This document shows, in pieces, positions 49,889 to 58,541 of a DNA stretch of 64,000 bases. Source of the stretch: JBBRGK01 sp036741355 (lineage in GTDB: Bacteria; Chloroflexota; Dehalococcoidia; CAUJGQ01). Positions within the stretch are counted from its first letter, which is position 1. Each line of letters starts with the position of its first letter. Both the position numbers and the translations under genes were made by a program. The stretch spans positions 124,001 to 188,000 of the forward strand of contig DAINSK010000001.1 in assembly GCA_036741355.1 (NCBI GenBank), given 5' to 3'. Under the pieces are notes generated by a model. The model saw only the letters and a program-made list of their open reading frames with translations. It was not told the DNA's origin and did no database searches.

Positions 49889-52159
49889 CTAGAGCAACTC
49901 ACCCGGTTCCACGTCAATCGACCACTGTGCCGGCGGCGTGACCGCACTGAGCAATTCGTGTGCCCCGGGGCCGAGTAACAACACCTGCCACCGCCAGCGA
50001 CCGCCAACTTTGCTGAAGTAACACGGCGCCGGACCGATCACCTGCGGACCAGGCAACCCCAACCGCTCGCGTTCGGATCGCAAGAGATCACCGTAGCGTT
50101 TGGCGCCGCGCTCGGCCAACTCGGGCCTGGTGTGGGCATATACCAACCTCGATAGCGCGCCGAACGGCGGGTACGAGAGCTGGCGACGGAAGCCGAGCTC
50201 GCGGTTCATAAAGCCGGCGTAGTTCTGTTCGGCAGCCAGCGCGATAGCGTAGTGCCGCGGGCTGTACGTCTGTACCACGACCTTTCCAGGAACGTCGCGG
50301 CGACCGGCGCGACCCGCCACCTGCACGAGCAGCTGAAACGTCCGTTCAGCCGCGCGAAAGTCCGGGACGTTTAGCGAGAGGTCGGCGCTAACCACGCCTA
50401 CCACCGTCATGTGCGGGAAGTCGTGGCCTTTGGCCACCATCTGGGTCCCCACTACGATGTCGGCTTCGTGATGGGCAATGAGACGGGCGAGCTCCGCGTG
50501 CCTTGTCGAGGTGTTCGCCGTGTCGCTGTCCCAGCGGACGACCCGCGCCTCGGGAAATCGGTGACGCACGAGCTCCTCGAGCCGCTGCGTGCCGATGCCG
50601 ACGGGACGGATGCGCGCGCCGCGACATTTGGGGCAGCGTTCAAAGGCTTTGCGGCTGTGATGACACAGGTGGCAAACAAGTTTTCCTTCGGATGCATGTA
50701 GCGCGTAGGCGACCGAGCAACGCGGACAGCGCGGCGTATAGCCACATTCGCGGCAGAGCAAAAGCGAGGCGCTTCCGCGCCGGTTGAGGAACAGCAACGT
50801 CTGTTCACCGGCAGCGAGAGCCGCCTCGATATCGGCCTCCAGTGGGCGGCTTAGCACCCGCTGATGGCCTTCACGCAGCTCGCGGGCCATGTCTACCACA
50901 GTCAGCGATGGCAGCGGGCGCTCACCGGCCGTTCCGTCTGCTACGCCTGCCACCCGCTTTGGCAACGCCAGCAGCCGGTGTTCGCCGGCCAGCGCGCGGC
51001 GGTAGCTGCCTGCATCCGGAGTCGCCGAGCCCAGAACGAGCACCGCGTCGGTGAGGCGAGCCAGTTCTGCGGCGACCTCGCGCGCATGGTACCGAGGCGC
51101 CGGGTCCGATTGTTTGTATGATGGTTCGTGCTCCTCGTCCATGACGATCAGCCCGATGCGTTGCAGCGGCGCGAATATGGCACTGCGTGCACCGATAACG
51201 ACGTCGAACTCACCCGCTCTTGCTCCAAACCACTGTGCACGGTGGCGGGCGCGCGTTAGCCTCCCATGAACGACAGCAACGCGGCCGGGGAACCGCCTGG
51301 AGAACCTTTCGAGGGTTTGCGGCGTTAGCGCGATTTCGGGCACCAAAACGATCCCTTGACGGCCGTACCGGCGCGCAATATCCAGGGCGGCCAGGTAGAC
51401 CTCCGTCTTACCGCTGCCGGTCACTCCGTGCAACAAGAAGGATCCCGGGGCGTCGTGCCCCGCGAAGCGCCGCCGCATCGATAGCTCGATCGCCGCAACC
51501 GCACGCTGCTGGTCATCAGTCAGAACAGCCGCCGGCTCGGCACGCTGGAGCCGGGGTTCGGGATTCGCCGTAATGTGTGCCGTCTCGACGGCGCAAACGA
51601 TCCCGGTCGATACGAGTAGCTTCTCTACGGCATTCGTGAGGAGATAGGAGCGCCGAAGCTCGGCGATTGGAACGATGCCCCCGGCATCGATGAGCGCGGC
51701 AACCGAGCGCAGCGCGCGGCCGGCAATGGCAGGTGTGGCGAAGGCGAGGGATTTCAACGCTGATTCCGCCGAAATCTCCAGCCGGAGAGCGTGCACCGCC
51801 GGCGGTACCGGCGGTAGGAAGTCCGCCGGATCACGCGCACCACGTGGAAGCATCAGCGACAGCGCGGTTGGGAACGGAGCGAGATAGCGATCGGCCAGCC
51901 AGCGGGCAAGCGCAATGTGGTGCGTGTCGATGAGCGATTCGTCGCCAAGGCGGGTTTCGATCGTGCGCAGCTCGCCGTCAAACGCAGGCCGGTCGCCCAT
52001 CGAAACGACGACGCCCGGCAACAACCGCGCTCCAAAAGGGGCCAGCACCGCATCACCGGGACTAAGCACGAGCCCGTCGGAAACGGCGTAGCTAAACGCC
52101 TGTGCGAACGGCACACGCGTGCTGATTGCTACTTCTGCATACGGCAAAGGCGGGGCCAC
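49889..52159 (-). CDS. priA: Primosomal protein N' (replication restart helicase PriA)
   Basis: A 756-residue 3'-5' helicase that reloads the replisome at collapsed forks. Walker A is GVTGSGKTEVYL, the helicase motif II is DEEHEPSYKQ, and the zinc-binding region has four CxxC pairs in order: CREC, CPRC, CHLC and CPKC. Later motifs GTQMVAKGHDFPH and VAGRAGRRD are typical. The N-terminal DNA-binding domain begins near AEVAISTRVPFAQAFSYAV. The GTG at 52159 is used; a TTG four codons later has the better ribosome-site spacing (AGGTGG). Confidence 0.96.
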   Translation of the reverse strand: MAPPLPYAEVAISTRVPFAQAFSYAVSDGLVLSPGDAVLAPFGARLLPGVVVSMGDRPAFDGELRTIETRLGDESLIDTHHIALARWLADRYLAPFPTALSLMLPRGARDPADFLPPVPPAVHALRLEISAESALKSLAFATPAIAGRALRSVAALIDAGGIVPIAELRRSYLLTNAVEKLLVSTGIVCAVETAHITANPEPRLQRAEPAAVLTDDQQRAVAAIELSMRRRFAGHDAPGSFLLHGVTGSGKTEVYLAALDIARRYGRQGIVLVPEIALTPQTLERFSRRFPGRVAVVHGRLTRARHRAQWFGARAGEFDVVIGARSAIFAPLQRIGLIVMDEEHEPSYKQSDPAPRYHAREVAAELARLTDAVLVLGSATPDAGSYRRALAGEHRLLALPKRVAGVADGTAGERPLPSLTVVDMARELREGHQRVLSRPLEADIEAALAAGEQTLLFLNRRGSASLLLCRECGYTPRCPRCSVAYALHASEGKLVCHLCHHSRKAFERCPKCRGARIRPVGIGTQRLEELVRHRFPEARVVRWDSDTANTSTRHAELARLIAHHEADIVVGTQMVAKGHDFPHMTVVGVVSADLSLNVPDFRAAERTFQLLVQVAGRAGRRDVPGKVVVQTYSPRHYAIALAAEQNYAGFMNRELGFRRQLSYPPFGALSRLVYAHTRPELAERGAKRYGDLLRSERERLGLPGPQVIGPAPCYFSKVGGRWRWQVLLLGPGAHELLSAVTPPAQWSIDVEPGELL

Positions 52160-52198
52160 CTGGTGACCGGCCGCATGGCGCCGGTCGGTGCAGCGAGA

Positions 52199-52549
52199 CT
52201 ATCGGCGCGGGCGAGCCCGCTCCTTGATGCGCGCGGCCTTACCGGTAAGTCCCCGCAGGTAATAGAGACGCGAACGTCGCACCTTACCCTGCCGGACGAC
52301 TTCCACCTTCTCGACGCGCGGAGAGTGAACCAGGAACGTGCGTTCGACACCCACACCGTGAGCGATGCGCCGCACGGTAAAGTTCGTGCTGCTGCCGGCG
52401 TTCCGGCGGCGGATGACCACGCCTTCGAATACCTGCGTCCGCTCGCGATCGCCTTCGACGACTTTCGAGCTTACCTTTACGGTATCGCCGGTATTGAAGT
52501 CCGGCACGTTCGGGTTATTTTCCAGCGCGAGGTAGCTGCTCAGGTCCAT
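52199..52549 (-). CDS. rplS: 50S ribosomal protein L19
   Basis: The 116-residue protein has the L19 hallmark sequence: FNTGDTVKVSSKVVEGDRERTQVFEGVVI followed by FTVRRIAHGVGVERTFLVHSP and VRRSRLYYLRGLTGKAARI. The ATG at 52549 lies inside the 3' end of trmD, 35 bases before its stop, with GGGGAG ten bases ahead. The trmD-rplS order is the usual bacterial one. Confidence 0.97.
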   Translation of the reverse strand: MDLSSYLALENNPNVPDFNTGDTVKVSSKVVEGDRERTQVFEGVVIRRRNAGSSTNFTVRRIAHGVGVERTFLVHSPRVEKVEVVRQGKVRRSRLYYLRGLTGKAARIKERARPRR

Positions 52550-53417
52550 TTGTGGTTTCTCCCCTGTACCCTCGCAGCGGCATCCGCGCCGGCCGCGGGC
52601 CGTCGGAGTGACCTGTCTGCTCAGAATCCGGTTGCTGGTCTAGCTCGTGTGAATGCGCATCGTGTCGATGATCGCCGGCCGCGGTGGGTTCGAGCCCCAG
52701 TTCCGCCAACCACCCCTGCTCGGACGGCGTAAGCACGGCACGCGCCAGCAGGTCGGGCCGTCGCCGCGCAGTTCGTTCGACGGAGAGTCGGCGACGCCAA
52801 CGTTCGATCTCGGCGTGGTGGCCGCTCAAAAGTGTAGCAGGAACACTCCACCCGCGGAAGTCCGGGGGCCGCGTATACTGCGGATACTCCAACAGGCCCT
52901 GGCTATGTGATTCTTCCGTCAACGACTCGGCAGCCCCGAGCGCGCCGGGGAGCCGGCGCACAACAGCATCTGTCACGATGATTGCCGCTGGTTCGCCACC
53001 CGACAAAACGTAATCGCCGATGCTGATCTCATCCGTGGCCAGGTACTCGCGCACGCGTTCGTCGACGCCTTCGTAGTGACCGCAGATCATCGTGAGGCGC
53101 TCTTCGCCGGCCAACTGCTCGACGATAGGCTGCGACAGCACCCGTCCCTGCGGGCTGAGCAATATCACAGGGCCGCGCCGCGCATCCTGCTCTGCAACCA
53201 TCTCGGCCGCGGCAAATATCGGCTCCGGCTTCATCACCATGCCCGGTCCACCGCCGTAGGCGTAATCGTCGCAAACACGATGCCGTCCGATGCCATGGTC
53301 GCGGATGTCGTGCACGTGAATCTCAACGAGGCCGCTGGCGACCGCTCTACCGATAATGCTTTCTGCAAAAGGACCGCTAAACATGCCGGGAAAGAGGGTG
53401 AAGATATCGATGCGCAC
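52515..53417 (-). CDS. trmD: tRNA (guanine-N1)-methyltransferase
   Basis: TrmD methylates G37 of tRNAs that read CNN and related codons. The trefoil-knot S-adenosylmethionine site is in MICGHYEGVDERV and ISIGDYVLSGGEPAA. YAYGGGPGMVMKPEP and LLEYPQYTRPPDFRGW are further family motifs. At 300 residues it is about 50 longer than most TrmD proteins; the last 60 residues are polar, Pro/Asp/His-rich and encoded partly in the overlap with rplS. It starts eight bases after mog. Confidence 0.96.
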   Translation of the reverse strand: MRIDIFTLFPGMFSGPFAESIIGRAVASGLVEIHVHDIRDHGIGRHRVCDDYAYGGGPGMVMKPEPIFAAAEMVAEQDARRGPVILLSPQGRVLSQPIVEQLAGEERLTMICGHYEGVDERVREYLATDEISIGDYVLSGGEPAAIIVTDAVVRRLPGALGAAESLTEESHSQGLLEYPQYTRPPDFRGWSVPATLLSGHHAEIERWRRRLSVERTARRRPDLLARAVLTPSEQGWLAELGLEPTAAGDHRHDAHSHELDQQPDSEQTGHSDGPRPARMPLRGYRGETTNGPEQLPRAGK

Positions 53418-53425
53418 GGAAGCAA

Positions 53426-53938
53426 TTACTCCCCGGACGTCGTGCTCGCGTCAGACGCGACGTGGTTACCGCTGCGGTCGCGGAGCGTCTCCACCGCGTG
53501 TGGGAGTACGGCCAATAAGACGTTCAGGTTCTGACGTACAGCGCGCTCGCTCCCCGGCAGATTGACGATCAGGGTGCGTCCACGTACGCCGGCCACGGCC
53601 CGGCTCAGCATGGACATCGGCGTATGTTTCAATCCTTCGGCCCGGAGCGCCTCCATGATGCCCGGCACCTCGTAATCGAGCACGGTCAGAGTCGCTTCAG
53701 GCGTCACGTCGCGGCTGGAAAGCCCCGTTCCGCCCGTGGTGAGCACGACGTCGATCTCCGCGCCATCCACCCACTGGAGCAACCGCGCCGCGATCAGATC
53801 ACGTTCGTCGGGAACGATTTCGTAACGCACGACCACGCTACCAGCCTGACCCAGAAGCTCTCGAATTGCAGCCCCGCTGCTATCGATACGCTCTCCACGC
53901 GATCCCTTGTCGCTGATCGTTAGCACACCCACTCGCAT
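53426..53938 (-). CDS. mog: Molybdenum cofactor biosynthesis protein MogA/MoaB type
   Basis: A 170-residue MoCF-fold protein that adenylates molybdopterin or helps metal insertion. The signature TTGGTGLSSRDVTPEAT and the C-terminal LIVNLPGSERAVRQNL are typical. The frame is open to 54046, but I begin at the ATG at 53938, where the family N-terminus MRVGVLTISDKGSRGER starts. Placed at the head of the trmD-rplS-priA operon, it is a useful companion to mobA and the cox genes, although 40 kb away. Confidence 0.9.
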   Translation of the reverse strand: MRVGVLTISDKGSRGERIDSSGAAIRELLGQAGSVVVRYEIVPDERDLIAARLLQWVDGAEIDVVLTTGGTGLSSRDVTPEATLTVLDYEVPGIMEALRAEGLKHTPMSMLSRAVAGVRGRTLIVNLPGSERAVRQNLNVLLAVLPHAVETLRDRSGNHVASDASTTSGE

Positions 53939-54026
53939 ACCCGCCAATTGACTCGCTCCATCCGTTCGGACCGTGCGTGCGGTATAGCAACACCTATGGT
54001 CCGGCACTAGATTGACGGTAATAACA

Positions 54027-54055
54027 TTGACATGCGGCAGGGCCAATGGGAGAAT
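54027..54055 (+). promoter_or_regulatory. Possible promoter of the dcw cluster
   Basis: A perfect -35 TTGACA, a 17-base spacer and GAGAAT lie 214 bases before rsmH. The remainder of the 330-base gap between mog and rsmH (53939-54268) holds no gene that I can support; mraZ, often found here, is absent. Confidence 0.4.
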
Positions 54056-54268
54056 GGAGACCGTCCGGGAGCAATAGAATCAAGCTCAATCCGTTATCTA
54101 ATCACAGGTACTGCAAATGTGTCCCGGGGAGGATGCCCCAATTCGCCATTCGAACCACCGGCAGCTAAGACCATCAGTGGGTCCCCGCCCCGGTGGCCTC
54201 GCGCTGCCTCCGAGTATACATGAGCCTCGAGCCTCGCTTTCCGGCGGGCCCGGGCGACTTGGAACGCT

Positions 54269-55198
54269 ATGACCGATCCGGCTGGCAACCACGTAGCAGT
54301 TTTGCTTGACGAAACGATCGCCGCGCTGGCGCCTCACTCGGGTGGCCGCTACCTGGATGGCACGGTCGGCCTTGGCGGACACGCCGAGCGCATCCTCGAC
54401 GAAAGCAGCCCAAACGGCAGCCTGCTCGGTCTCGATCGCGACCACGAGGCCCTGTCGCTTGCGCGGGTGCGGCTTCAGCGGTTCGGTGCCCGAGCTGCGC
54501 TGGTCCACGCGAATTACGCTGAAGCGGTAGCTGTCGCGGCAGACGCAGGCATGACGCCACTGACTGGCCTGCTCCTCGACCTCGGCGTCTCGTCGCTGCA
54601 GCTGGACCGTCCCGAACGCGGCTTCAGCTTTCGAGCCGAAGGCCCCCTCGATATGCGGTTTGATCCAACGACGGGAGAATCGGCAAACGACCTGGTCAAT
54701 GGCGCCGGCGAAGAAGAGTTGGCTGACGTGATCTGGCGGTACGGCGAAGAGCGCGCTTCCCGGCGCATCGCACGGGCTATTGTGCGGTCCCGCCCCATTC
54801 GAACCACCACCCAGCTCGCCCGCATCATCGAGCGTGTCGTCGCCAGACCCGGGCAGCGGGTATCCCCTGCAACACGCACATTTCAGGCGCTCCGCATCGC
54901 GGTAAATCGTGAACTGGAGAACCTCGCATCGATTCTGGAGGACTCTCGCAGCCTCCTGGAATCGGGCGGTCGGCTAGCTGTGATCACATTTCACTCGCTC
55001 GAGGACCGGATCGTGAAACAGTTTATTCAGCGCGAGAGTCGCGACTGTATTTGTCCACCAGGCCTGCCGGAGTGCCGGTGCGGTCACACCGCATCGTTCC
55101 GGCCGATCAACCGTTCGCCAATAACCCCGAGCGAAGACGAGACTCGGCGAAATCCCCGCAGCCGCAGCGCAAAGCTTAGGGCGGCCGTGCGGGTCTAA
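54269..55198 (+). CDS. rsmH: 16S rRNA (cytosine-1402-N4)-methyltransferase
   Basis: RsmH (MraW) methylates C1402 in the ribosomal P site. The 309-residue protein has the S-adenosylmethionine motif YLDGTVGLGGHAERIL, the family loop FDPTTGESANDLVN, and LAVITFHSLEDRIVKQFI. A late cysteine set (CICPPGLPECRCG) is also a usual feature. It opens the division and wall cluster; ftsL follows 32 bases later. Confidence 0.96.
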   Translation: MTDPAGNHVAVLLDETIAALAPHSGGRYLDGTVGLGGHAERILDESSPNGSLLGLDRDHEALSLARVRLQRFGARAALVHANYAEAVAVAADAGMTPLTGLLLDLGVSSLQLDRPERGFSFRAEGPLDMRFDPTTGESANDLVNGAGEEELADVIWRYGEERASRRIARAIVRSRPIRTTTQLARIIERVVARPGQRVSPATRTFQALRIAVNRELENLASILEDSRSLLESGGRLAVITFHSLEDRIVKQFIQRESRDCICPPGLPECRCGHTASFRPINRSPITPSEDETRRNPRSRSAKLRAAVRV

Positions 55199-55230
55199 AT
55201 CAAACAATAAACACGCGGGAGTCAGCAAAC

Positions 55231-55668
55231 ATGACGGTGGCACACGGACCGATGGCGACGCCACATAACAGACCGATACTGGGCAGCTTTGGCGCCGCAG
55301 TGTCGCTACTGATCGCGGTCGCATTGATCGTCGCCGCCACCCTTTTGCCGGTGATGCAGGACAGTGATGCCACGACCGCCGGATACGCGATCCGCAATAA
55401 CCAGCAGGAACTGGCCGATCTGAACGCCCAGACCTACAACATCCAGGCAGAAATTGCGCGGCTCAGCTCCATGGAGCGCATTCGGCAGCAGGCGACTCAG
55501 CTTGGAATGGTGCCTGCCCCTCGCCAGACAGAATCCGTCGTAATAAACGCAGCCGCGCCCATTGAAACTCTGTTACCGCGACGCTTCGTGCCGCAGCCAC
55601 CGGTTGTCGCTAAGCCTCCCCAACGAGGGCTGCTCGCAAACTTCTTGCACTTCCTATCCCTGCGTTAG
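55231..55668 (+). CDS. ftsL: Cell division protein FtsL-like
   Basis: A 145-residue bitopic membrane protein: short cytoplasmic N-terminus, one helix (VSLLIAVALIVAATLLPVM, about residues 24-42), a heptad region (RNNQQELADLNAQTYNIQAEIARLSSMERIRQQA), and a Pro-rich tail ending in a second moderately hydrophobic patch. This plan and its place between rsmH and ftsI identify FtsL, whose sequence is poorly conserved everywhere. It should form a complex with FtsB and DivIB/FtsQ at the septum. Confidence 0.8.
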   Translation: MTVAHGPMATPHNRPILGSFGAAVSLLIAVALIVAATLLPVMQDSDATTAGYAIRNNQQELADLNAQTYNIQAEIARLSSMERIRQQATQLGMVPAPRQTESVVINAAAPIETLLPRRFVPQPPVVAKPPQRGLLANFLHFLSLR

Positions 55669-55752
55669 CCGGCGCTGCAACCGGAGCGGATTTGACCGAC
55701 ACCGCCGCTCCCAATTCCTCAGCGGCGCAACCGGAACGGCGGGGTATCGAAC

Positions 55753-57546
55753 ATGGCGACAGCACCGAGGCCACTTCAACCGGCAGCATGGCGACTGACA
55801 ACGGTGGCAGTCATCCTGGTGCTCGCAGCCGCAGGAATCGTCTGCCGCCTCGTCTATCTGCAGGTGTTGCAGCACGACGTTTACCGCGCTCAGGCGAGCG
55901 AAGAGCACGTCAACACGGCTACCGAGCCCGCGCACCGGGGTAGCCTTCTCGATACCAACGGCCACCCCTTGGCCACCAGCGTCAGTACGTATGACGTTAT
56001 CATTAACCCGGCGGTATGGAGCGACCCGCGAGTCGCTCGCGACGGCGCCGAGGCGCTGGCGCCGCTACTGAATCGCACGCCGGACGACGTGCTTGCCCTC
56101 GCGGGTAATGGGGGAAACGGCCAGGTCACAATCGCCAGCGGCGTGGAATATCAAGTCGGTCAGCAAATCATCGCCCTCTCCATCAATGGAACGTTGAAGG
56201 GCGTGCAAGCGTCCCCGGACAGCCTCAGGCTCTACCCGGATGGCGACATCGCATCCCAGGTGCTCGGCTTCCTGGGTCGCGACGGGACGGGTCTCAGCGG
56301 CCTGGAACTCGACCTGAACCAGCAGCTTGCTGGACAGCCCGGCACCGAGCAGTTCGAGCGCGATTCGCTGGGTAACCCGATCGCATTTGGCAGCCGTAAG
56401 ATCGTTCCACCGCAGCCCGGTGGCGATGTCGTCCTGACAATTGACCGCAACATTCAGAAGATGGCCGAAGACGAACTGCATGCCGGAGTGGACAAGACCC
56501 ACGCCACGGGCGGAAACGTCATCGTCATGGATCCTATAACCGGTGCAATTCTGGCGATGGCAACCGAGCCCACGTTCAAGCTCTCGCAACTCGACCTGAA
56601 TAATACCAACCAGGCTCCCCTTTATAAGAACGGCGCCGTCGCAAACATGTTCGAGCCCGGGTCGGTGTTCAAACTCGTCACGATGTCGGCGGGCATCGAC
56701 ACCGGCAAGGTTAATGCAAACACGACCTACCTGGACACAGGCACCGAGGTTGTCAACGAACGCATATTCCACAATTTTGACCTGAGCACCAACGGCACGA
56801 CGACGATGACGCAGGTGCTGGTGCGCAGCCTCAACCTGGGTACGTTATGGCTATCGACCAAGGTGCTTGGCCCTGACATCTTCTACAAGTACGTCCGCCT
56901 GTTCGGCTTTGGCGAGCCAAGCGGCTCCGGATTTAGCGGAGAAGCGAATGGGATATTACGCACCAACGCAGAGCCAGACTGGACGAGAGCCGACCTCGCC
57001 TCCAACAGCTTCGGTCAGGGTATCAGCGTTACGGCGCTGCAGATGGTCACAGCCGTGGCCACCATCGTCAACGGCGGTAATCTCATGCAGCCGTACATCG
57101 TCAAAGAGATCCACGCCAACGGAACCGTAAGAACGACGGCACCTGTCGTGCGCCGCCGCGCCATTTCAGCCGAAACGGCGGCGACCCTCCGCGACATGAT
57201 GCGGCAGGTGCTCGAAGCGAACGCCCTGGCTAACATTGCCGGCTACACCGCGGGGGGCAAATCCGGCACGGCCTACGTGCCGACGCTGGTGACGAAGGAC
57301 AGCGCGGGCGACGCTTATGCCAACGAAGTGACGATCCCCTCATACATCGGCTTCGCACCGCTCAACAATCCGCGGGTGCTGATTTACGTCAAGCTCGACA
57401 ACCTCAAGAGTGCGGACTTCGGCGGCACCCTAACGGCGCCGATGTTTAGTCATCTTGCCGGAGAGATACTCGATTATATGAACGTACCCACCGAACGCCC
57501 GCTACCACCTGGTTATGAGCGGTCCGTCCCTGCGACAGGAAGATGA
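55753..57546 (+). CDS. ftsI: Septal peptidoglycan transpeptidase (FtsI / PBP2-type)
   Basis: A class B penicillin-binding protein of 597 residues. One N-terminal membrane helix (TTVAVILVLAAAGIVCRLVYL) is followed by the pedestal domain and the transpeptidase. The active-site motifs are S304-V-F-K (EPGSVFKLVT), S359-L-N and K503-S-G (GGKSGTAY). It is the septal transpeptidase partner of FtsW, encoded downstream. No PASTA domain follows. murE and murF, usually next, are missing. Confidence 0.95.
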   Translation: MATAPRPLQPAAWRLTTVAVILVLAAAGIVCRLVYLQVLQHDVYRAQASEEHVNTATEPAHRGSLLDTNGHPLATSVSTYDVIINPAVWSDPRVARDGAEALAPLLNRTPDDVLALAGNGGNGQVTIASGVEYQVGQQIIALSINGTLKGVQASPDSLRLYPDGDIASQVLGFLGRDGTGLSGLELDLNQQLAGQPGTEQFERDSLGNPIAFGSRKIVPPQPGGDVVLTIDRNIQKMAEDELHAGVDKTHATGGNVIVMDPITGAILAMATEPTFKLSQLDLNNTNQAPLYKNGAVANMFEPGSVFKLVTMSAGIDTGKVNANTTYLDTGTEVVNERIFHNFDLSTNGTTTMTQVLVRSLNLGTLWLSTKVLGPDIFYKYVRLFGFGEPSGSGFSGEANGILRTNAEPDWTRADLASNSFGQGISVTALQMVTAVATIVNGGNLMQPYIVKEIHANGTVRTTAPVVRRRAISAETAATLRDMMRQVLEANALANIAGYTAGGKSGTAYVPTLVTKDSAGDAYANEVTIPSYIGFAPLNNPRVLIYVKLDNLKSADFGGTLTAPMFSHLAGEILDYMNVPTERPLPPGYERSVPATGR

Positions 57547-57569
57547 CTTGCGAAATCGAGCCGTAGCCC

Positions 57570-58541
57570 TTGTCTAGAGCTTTCGTCACCGGAGTGATCG
57601 CATTCCTGCTTGCGGCCGGCGCCGGAGGGCCGATTATCGGCCAGCTACGGACGCGCAAGGTCGGCAAGGCGATCAGCGAATTTGCGCCGCCGTCCCATCA
57701 ATCGAAGGCCGGCACACCGACCATGGGTGGCATCATCGTCTTTTTCACCGTGATGATCGTCACTGTCCCATCTAACATCGTTGGACGCTACTCGATTCTC
57801 TTACCGTTTGGCACGATCGCGGCAACCGGATTGATCGGCTTCTTCGACGACCTTGCGACGCTTCAGGGGCGGGTGCGCGATGCACTGTCATGGCGATTAA
57901 AGTTCGGCCTGATCGCGATCATCGGTCTGATCGTGGGCGTGGTGTTGTACAAGGCGCTCGGCATCCATCGCGTGGCCGTACCGTGGCTCGGCCACCGGAA
58001 CATTGGTTGGGGAATCATCCCTCTGTCGGTCCTCATCATCGTCGGCACTACCAGCGCCGTGGCGGTCACCGACGGCGCCGACATGCTGGCGGGCGGCACG
58101 ACCGCATTCGCTTTTGCGGCTTACGGCGCGATCGCCGCGTTTCAGGGTCAGCCGTTTCTGGGAGCGTTTTGCTACACGGTCGTGGGTGCCATTCTCGGAT
58201 TTCTCTGGTTTAACGCCTATCCGGCGATGGTGATCATGGGCGATACGGGTGCGCTCGCACTGGGGTCCAGCCTCGCGGTGGTCGCATTGATGACCGAGCA
58301 ATGGCTGATACTACCGGTAATCGGCGTCGTCTTCGTCGCCGAGGCGTTCAGCGACGTGCTACAGATCGGTTACTTCAAGCTCACCCACGGTAAGCGGATC
58401 CTGCGCAAGGCGCCGCTCCACCACCATTTTGAGATGATGGGGTGGTCTGAGGTGCAGGTCGTGATGCGTTTCTGGCTGGTCGGCATCGCTGGCGCCATGA
58501 TCGGCGTCGCACTGGCGCTCAAGGTCTCTGGACCACTGTGA
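57570..58541 (+). CDS. mraY: Phospho-N-acetylmuramoyl-pentapeptide transferase
   Basis: MraY makes lipid I from UDP-MurNAc-pentapeptide and undecaprenyl phosphate. The 323-residue protein has about ten membrane helices. Family motifs are HQSKAGTPTMGG at the first cytoplasmic loop, TDGADMLAGGT with the catalytic Asp, AYPAMVIMGDTGALALG, and the C-terminal KAPLHHHFEMMGW. The start is TTG at 57570 with no clear ribosome site. The stop overlaps the murD GTG. Confidence 0.95.
   Translation: MSRAFVTGVIAFLLAAGAGGPIIGQLRTRKVGKAISEFAPPSHQSKAGTPTMGGIIVFFTVMIVTVPSNIVGRYSILLPFGTIAATGLIGFFDDLATLQGRVRDALSWRLKFGLIAIIGLIVGVVLYKALGIHRVAVPWLGHRNIGWGIIPLSVLIIVGTTSAVAVTDGADMLAGGTTAFAFAAYGAIAAFQGQPFLGAFCYTVVGAILGFLWFNAYPAMVIMGDTGALALGSSLAVVALMTEQWLILPVIGVVFVAEAFSDVLQIGYFKLTHGKRILRKAPLHHHFEMMGWSEVQVVMRFWLVGIAGAMIGVALALKVSGPL

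Noticed and set aside
52680..52710. T-arm-like string GGGTTCGAGCCCC considered as part of a tRNA
   Set aside because: It is inside trmD, and no acceptor or anticodon stem can be drawn around it.
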